Shown here piece after piece: positions 58,860-64,000 of a DNA stretch of 64,000 bases. The DNA is taken from NCBI GenBank assembly GCA_030141605.1, contig JAQGDQ010000061.1, forward strand, positions 390,996 to 454,995, read 5' to 3'. This stretch comes from Tubiluchus corallicola. Taxonomy: Eukaryota > Priapulida > Priapulimorpha > Priapulimorphida > Tubiluchidae. A model generated the notes under the pieces. The model did no database searches. It worked only from the letters and a program-made list of their open reading frames with translations, and was not told the DNA's origin. Each line of letters opens with the position of its first letter. Position 1 is the first letter of the stretch. A program made the translations under genes and the position numbers.

Positions 58860-60350
58860 TTAAGCTATAGTGTTACTCTGCTTCTCTGTAAGCCCATAAT
58901 ATAAGGATTTTGAGGGTGCGGATGGTGGCCATGAAAAATTAATGGATACAACATTACCACGATTGAATTCAGTTACCACAAAACCGTCATGATTTCTCGA
59001 GTTAACACTTCTAGATGGCCCCTCTAATGGATCACTGTTTGATTCGCGATTCGAAGAACGCTGCTTGGCAACATGGGACACCTTCGGTGGAGGCAAAGAA
59101 TGTTGTGACGGTTCGTCCTTGTCTGCGTATGAGTAGCAGCAATACATGTAATCGTAAATCGTATAAAGACACTCACACATAGTTTCTAGATGGCGCTTGT
59201 CCAGGTTAAACGCCAGAAAAATGTATGGATTAAGAGCACTGTTGCTCGCCACTGCTACCTGCATTATGGTCACAAGCACCCGGTTTGACTGTAACTTTTT
59301 CATAGTTTCCTCACTTCCATATGAGCTTATTATTACGAGGATAAAATAAGGCAATGTCGTTAGGACAAAAGCGGTAACTATGGCAACAGTCATTTTTAAC
59401 GTTTTGTACTTGGCTCGAGGCAAGGTGGTATTAGTCACTTTGGTGTGCCACTGGGATATGTTACTTGTCGAACACGCGCCTGAAAGTTGCCGATTGGTCA
59501 GAGAAAGATGTTGCGATCGACGACCAATAGTTCCATTCGTTTCAGTATCGGCACCATTCAGGAACTGCGTTTCTGTCCTCACGGCACTTCCACAGCCAGC
59601 CCTTATCCATATTGTCACTAAGAGATTTGTGTAAGCTAGTGTAATAATTATAAAAGGAATGAGAAACACGGTGATACTGATAACGGTAACGTAAGTTCTG
59701 ACGTAAAACGCGTTGACTGCCATAACTTCGCTCTGGTTGCCACGTACAAACACACTCTGACACATTGGTCCCCTATCGGTTGGGACCACTTCAAACACAA
59801 TGGCGCAAGGTAAGGACGGAATCAAAGACATCGCCCACGCTATGCTTATCATGCGGCGGACTTTGCACGGTTCGTGCAGTGGTCGACACACGGCCATGTA
59901 TCTGTCTATGGCAATGGTAGCTACCATATAAGAACTTGAGGTCAAAGAAAACGTATGCACCACCTTAAAGATCTTGCAGAAGGCCGTACCAGCGTGCCAA
60001 ACTTGCCCAATAAGGTCCACAATGATTTGGGATGGAATTGTGAAAGTGGTCACCATAAGATCTGAAATTGTCAAATTCAGAATGAAGAAGTTCATGCGTC
60101 GCTGAGGTCTGGACCAAAATGTGTACATCCACTGACAAACGAGACCATTTCCTAATAAGGACACGAAAAATATGGCTGACAATATGGATATCCTCAGCGT
60201 TGTCTGATAATCTAATTCTGTTTCCTCGTGGTATGTTTCTTTTGAAGTGGTTCCTAGTCTTATGTTGACGAGAGAAGTAATATTTTGCAGCGGCTCGTAG
60301 GTTTCCGTGCCTGGATTTGCAGTCATTATAAAAACCTTCCGGTGTCGCAT
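58860..60350 (-). CDS. class A (rhodopsin-family) peptide-type GPCR, intronless, 496 aa
   Basis: One open frame with seven hydrophobic helices. Landmarks, numbered from the ATG at 60350: GN in helix 1 (N68), LNLTISDL in helix 2 (D97), C125 at the top of helix 3 pairing with C197 (GPMCQ), DRY at 149-151 within AIDRYMAVCRPL, IPF in helix 5, and NPYIF at 374-378 in helix 7. A sequon lies in the N-terminus (NIT) and another in loop 2 (NQS). By eye the helix 3 and 6 sequences are nearest the vasopressin/oxytocin-GnRH-neuropeptide S/CCAP receptor group. Helix 6 reads FVLTTLP, so the usual CWxP cysteine and tryptophan are both threonine. The third loop is long. The tail has a CECLY...YCCYSY cluster, likely palmitoylated. 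The ATG at 60326 has a better start context and would give 488 aa. Ligand unknown. Confidence 0.92.
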   Translation of the reverse strand: MRHRKVFIMTANPGTETYEPLQNITSLVNIRLGTTSKETYHEETELDYQTTLRISILSAIFFVSLLGNGLVCQWMYTFWSRPQRRMNFFILNLTISDLMVTTFTIPSQIIVDLIGQVWHAGTAFCKIFKVVHTFSLTSSSYMVATIAIDRYMAVCRPLHEPCKVRRMISIAWAMSLIPSLPCAIVFEVVPTDRGPMCQSVFVRGNQSEVMAVNAFYVRTYVTVISITVFLIPFIIITLAYTNLLVTIWIRAGCGSAVRTETQFLNGADTETNGTIGRRSQHLSLTNRQLSGACSTSNISQWHTKVTNTTLPRAKYKTLKMTVAIVTAFVLTTLPYFILVIISSYGSEETMKKLQSNRVLVTIMQVAVASNSALNPYIFLAFNLDKRHLETMCECLYTIYDYMYCCYSYADKDEPSQHSLPPPKVSHVAKQRSSNRESNSDPLEGPSRSVNSRNHDGFVVTEFNRGNVVSINFSWPPSAPSKSLYYGLTEKQSNTIA

Positions 60351-60368
60351 TTGTATCACGAGTAGCAC

Positions 60369-61025
60369 CTCGCCGACGGTAAATTGCTACCTTATATGGA
60401 AATTTTTCATTACATGGAATCAGGTGATCGTAAGAGACAGCATTCACCAGAAAGATTAGTCATCTGAAATTACAAGAAATAGCCAGTAAATAACAATATA
60501 CGGGCTTAATTATTGCTGACCTTTGTTAATGTTGCCAATCATCATCGCCTGTGGAAGCAGGCGAATAAAAATGATAATTATGACACACGTTACAAACTAG
60601 AATAATTCTTCATTAACTCAAAACTAATCTCATGAATGACGGCAATCAGTGAGAATATAGCATGAATGTTAGAAACCTTAATTGCAGTGAACTGGAGTGG
60701 AATGGAGTTTTGCAAATGAGTGGAGTGAAATGGAGTAGAGTAAAGTGATGCAGAGAACTATTTGTTAATGCAGAGTACTAATCAAATCTCAGTTGTTTGG
60801 ACTTTGTGATATTCCTTCTGATATAGCATACAACAGGCAGCTTCGCAGATTCAGCAAGATATTGCAAATTCTGTAATTACGAGTTATTTTCTGCTTTTAC
60901 AGAGGAAGACTTACAGGCAGGAATATGTAAAAATGAAGCCAACAATAAGGCAAAAGAGAAGACCACTAAGGTAGAGTGCAAGGGCAAGATGACGCTAAAG
61001 AAAAGGGTAAAGGTTACGTAAAAAT
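60369..61025. other. intergenic upstream of the GPCR, no gene seen
   Basis: A degenerate GGAGTGGAATGGAGT-type run lies at 60690-60745. Otherwise AT-rich. Confidence 0.4.
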
Positions 61026-61160
61026 AAAGTCAAGGGTAAAAGCGAAGATAAAGGCAAGGGTAAAGGTAAAGGTAAAGGTAAAGGTAAAGGTACAGGTAAA
61101 GGTAAAGGTAAAGGTAAATGTAAAGTAAAGGTAAAGGTGAAAAGGATGGTAAAAATAAAG
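61026..61160. repeat. (AAGGTA)n hexanucleotide repeat
   Basis: About 12 near-perfect GGTAAA units centred on 61060-61135, with degenerate flanks. Confidence 0.93.
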
Positions 61161-61255
61161 CTAAAGGCAATAGCACTATTAAGGAAATCCAGGCATGTGT
61201 CAAAATTTAAAAGATAAACATAATGATAAAAAAATAAAAATAAAAAAGGATTAAA

Positions 61256-61450
61256 CAGGATAGGACAAGGCAGGGCAGGGCAGGACAGAGCAGGACAGGA
61301 CAGGACAGAACAGGGCAGCGCAGGGCAGGGCAGGGCAGGGCAGGGCAGGGCAGGGCAGGGCAGGAAGGACAGGACAGAGCAGGACAGAACAGGACAGGAC
61401 ACAACAAGACAGGACAGGACAGGACAGGACAGGACAGGACAGGACAGGAC
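61256..61450. repeat. (CAGGG)n / (CAGGA)n minisatellite, G-rich + strand
   Basis: Pentamers CAGGA and CAGGG alternate in blocks, with a run of nine or so GGGCA units at about 61324-61363. The Pro/Cys/Leu frames on the - strand are artefacts. Confidence 0.95.
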
Positions 61451-64000
61451 TCAAAGAATCAACAAAAGAAAGAAATAAAAGACTATAATTGTTAACTGTC
61501 TTTGTTGTGGCATTACTGTTGACTACTATGTCAGACAGGGAGAAAAGTCACATGACTGACAAAGATATTAAAAATGGCATAGAAACGTCAGAAAAATGTC
61601 ATTGGAAGTAAATGTGAATTAGATTTTATCATCCAGTAACGTTGTAAACGTATCAGATTAATTTACGTTTAGTGTGCTTGTCAGTAATATGTCCCAGTCA
61701 AGTGTGGAGTATAAAAAGAAAACAAAACAGGAAAATTTAAATAATTTTAGATAATTTATTGGATGAAAGTATATTAACAAATTTATTCGGTCATTAGTTA
61801 CAAAGTACCAGTAAATATTTATTGTATAGTAATTGTAATGTATTTGTGAATGTTAATTGTTAATCCAGTAAATTAAATTAAATTAAATTATTCGGGAAAA
61901 AGTTAATGGATGCTGGTTAGGTGCATTTGTTTTTATGATTTTTGAGCTATCAGACTGAAAAGATTTTTTTATTTGTTTATTTCGTATGTTAGCTCTAAAG
62001 GTTAAGTCTTTAAAGCCTTTTAATAGAGCCAAAAGAAGATTAATGTAGTTTTTCCGACAGGAAATGCAGTGCGTATTAAAACTGGGCTTTTGCCCCTAGG
62101 TTTCTAAGTCTTTTTTTAATTAAGAAGAATTAGTTAGCAAGTTGTCCGTTGCAGTTTCTACCTGCTTCATACGACATTTGTTATTCTAATTTAAGAAAAT
62201 CTGCAGCTATGTTGAAGTTTCCAAAATGTATGAAGATTTGTGTAAATCAGCGTAACCAAAAACAATGTATCTTTTGTTTCCAATGCCGATTATTGTTTCT
62301 GCATCGAAAACATTTTTACTACACGATAACCGCTCAGTTTGATTAGCTAAGTCAATAATTGAAAGTTTCTCTTCAGAATTTATTGCAATAGGGAAAAACA
62401 TGTTTGGCCCATAATATAACTTATTTATCGGTTAAACTAATATCGTTGTTCACTGTGGGTTTTTTGACAGACATAGTCTAGAGAAATTTAGGGTGTCATT
62501 CAATAATGGCATAAGGAAATATTTTAAACTTAATAGTGATTGTAGTCCATCTCGATTGTGTGTAGATTTATCTCTTCCACATTTTATGTATATGAAACTC
62601 AAGTAGTAGTAGTAGAAGCTTTAGAATCTTTATTTGCCATTTTAAAAACATTGACCATCATAATAAAAGACAGACAATCAGTGTTAGTTCATATAGAAAA
62701 CATACACTGTTCTGGGCAAATGCGTCTGGTGCAAGCTAAACTATAAGTGCAACTAGAAATTCAAAAATAAAATATAAACTAGTTTAGTAAGGTCTAGGAA
62801 AAGCGAAATTATGATTTGAGTAAGTATCATCGTGTTTGTAAGTCGGATATTAAAGTGTTACAGTCTGGTTACCAATTGTGCAATCTGGCAAATGTGCTGA
62901 TGGCTAATATTGCCAATTACTCTGATGTGCGGTATACTTCATATTTTTTGTTTGCACGCGTCTTTCTTATGTGGTGAGGGTAGCTTTTAATTTTTTTGTT
63001 CCTGCATGGCCTTTTTTATTGTGTTATATGGCAATTTTAAAGCTGAAATAAAAGGTGAACTGAATAAAATTGAATTAAACTTTATAGCGCACATCAGTAA
63101 TTTAATTAATCAACTTTATTCCCGCATTCAACTGTATCTCATTAGCATCAAATTACCATCTCATTTTTCTTTTACATGCAAAGACAAGTAACCGTGACTA
63201 TTACTGTGCGATGTGTTGCTGCAGTGCTAATTATACAGGCAAACCTTTACAAGTCCTGAAAATAAGAACCTGCAAATAGTTTGGACTAGCTTTAAAAATT
63301 GGCACAATTCCAAAAATCTTTCTATAGCCGTTTTTAATCATCTTTGTGGCAGCTGTTATAACGCATAATTAACAACAACAGACTTATCGGCAGAGAATGG
63401 GAATTGATAATCAATATCTTATAATAAAAAGTGAGAGAGACTTGAGATTTCTGTAAAATTAAGCTCACTTAAAATTACTTCACACGCCTAAGGCAGTTCC
63501 ATTCCATGAACTTTGTTCAAACAATTCGCTTTTGAAAGTGATTCAATACAGTATACTGTGCCGCAGAAGTATGCTGACATTAAACACAGCATTAGCTCAA
63601 ATTTTACACTGCTTGGTTCTCTACAAACTAGATCCAGCAATCAACGCTAGGGCTTACTTGCGAACGTGACTGTGCTGTGGCAGGACCGGTCTTATCTCAT
63701 AGTCAAGGTTAAGGTGAAACGCTGTACCAGCAAACGTGTCCTAGTTACGTTTGTATGCGTACATATCCACACATGAAAATAGACAAGCACGCTGAGACAG
63801 TCTGGAAAGTGAAGCCATCCAAAACCAATTTCCTATGCATTTACTAACCAGGCCCTACATTAATTTATCTACCAAGTGCATACTCTAAAATACTCTATTT
63901 TTCTAGTTGTTTTCCTAGCGCTATTTTCCTTCAAGTGGCACTTCCTTTGCCGCTTTTTAATCCCTTTTCCCTACTTTAAGCATTCCTCCTTATCAATGCT
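61451..64000. other. AT-rich intergenic, no gene seen
   Basis: Short frames only. A CCTTT/CTTTTCC-rich stretch runs into the window end at about 63890-63990. Confidence 0.4.

Noticed and set aside
61207-61454. Cys/Pro/Leu-rich proteins on -
   Set aside because: Translations of the CAGGG/CAGGA minisatellite.

Overview
This is a eukaryotic (animal) window: AT-rich, intron-bearing, with long intergenic stretches full of microsatellites, tRNA-like SINE heads, decayed LINE ends and inverted-repeat elements. The protein families (fibrinogen-related lectin, polycystin-type PLAT/GPS module, SUEL lectin + CUB + WSC receptor, peptide-type GPCR) point to an aquatic invertebrate. An ascidian tunicate or a related deuterostome is my best guess, but the sequence does not prove the species.

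Layout. (1) 1-11289, + strand: the last two exons of one fibrinogen-related gene (1-348) and a complete six-exon paralogue (7117-11289, 372 aa; signal peptide, PAN-like module, Thr-rich linker, fibrinogen domain). Between them on the - strand (about 3340-4180) lies a decayed piece of a polycystin-1-like receptor (PLAT domain, then a GPS-like motif), flanked by a direct duplication and (GA)n tracts. (2) 33720-12173, - strand: one 17-exon gene, convergent with the fibrinogen-like gene, which I assembled exon by exon; all 16 junctions keep frame. It encodes a 960-aa type I membrane protein: signal peptide, acidic linker, SUEL lectin domain, CUB, four WSC domains, Ser/Thr stalk, poly-Asp segment, transmembrane helix and a 68-aa tail with tyrosine motifs. 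Its introns hold LINE remnants and a fold-back element. (3) 33721-45771: no convincing gene; a SINE, a very long (GTAA/GTGA)n array, an 81-bp tandem repeat that is open on the - strand, and a recent ~660-bp tandem duplication. (4) 45772-49846, + strand: a two-exon, cysteine-free, Ser/Arg-rich secreted protein of 483 aa, followed by a small ORF with a strong start context. (5) 50374-58859: repeats, including an inverted-repeat element built from AATGGCAC-type units. (6) 60350-58860, - strand: an intronless class A peptide-type GPCR. (7) 60400-64000: G-rich minisatellites and otherwise plain AT-rich sequence.

How the genes may work together (inference): a fibrinogen-like secreted ligand pair, a polycystin-like receptor fragment on the opposite strand, and a multi-lectin membrane receptor next door resemble a recognition locus. 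In Ciona, self-sterility depends on a fibrinogen-like ligand (v-Themis) and a PKD1-like receptor (s-Themis) encoded on opposite strands at one locus. The window could hold a relative or remnant of that kind of system, next to a receptor whose domain order (SUEL-CUB-WSC x4) I do not recognise from any described protein.
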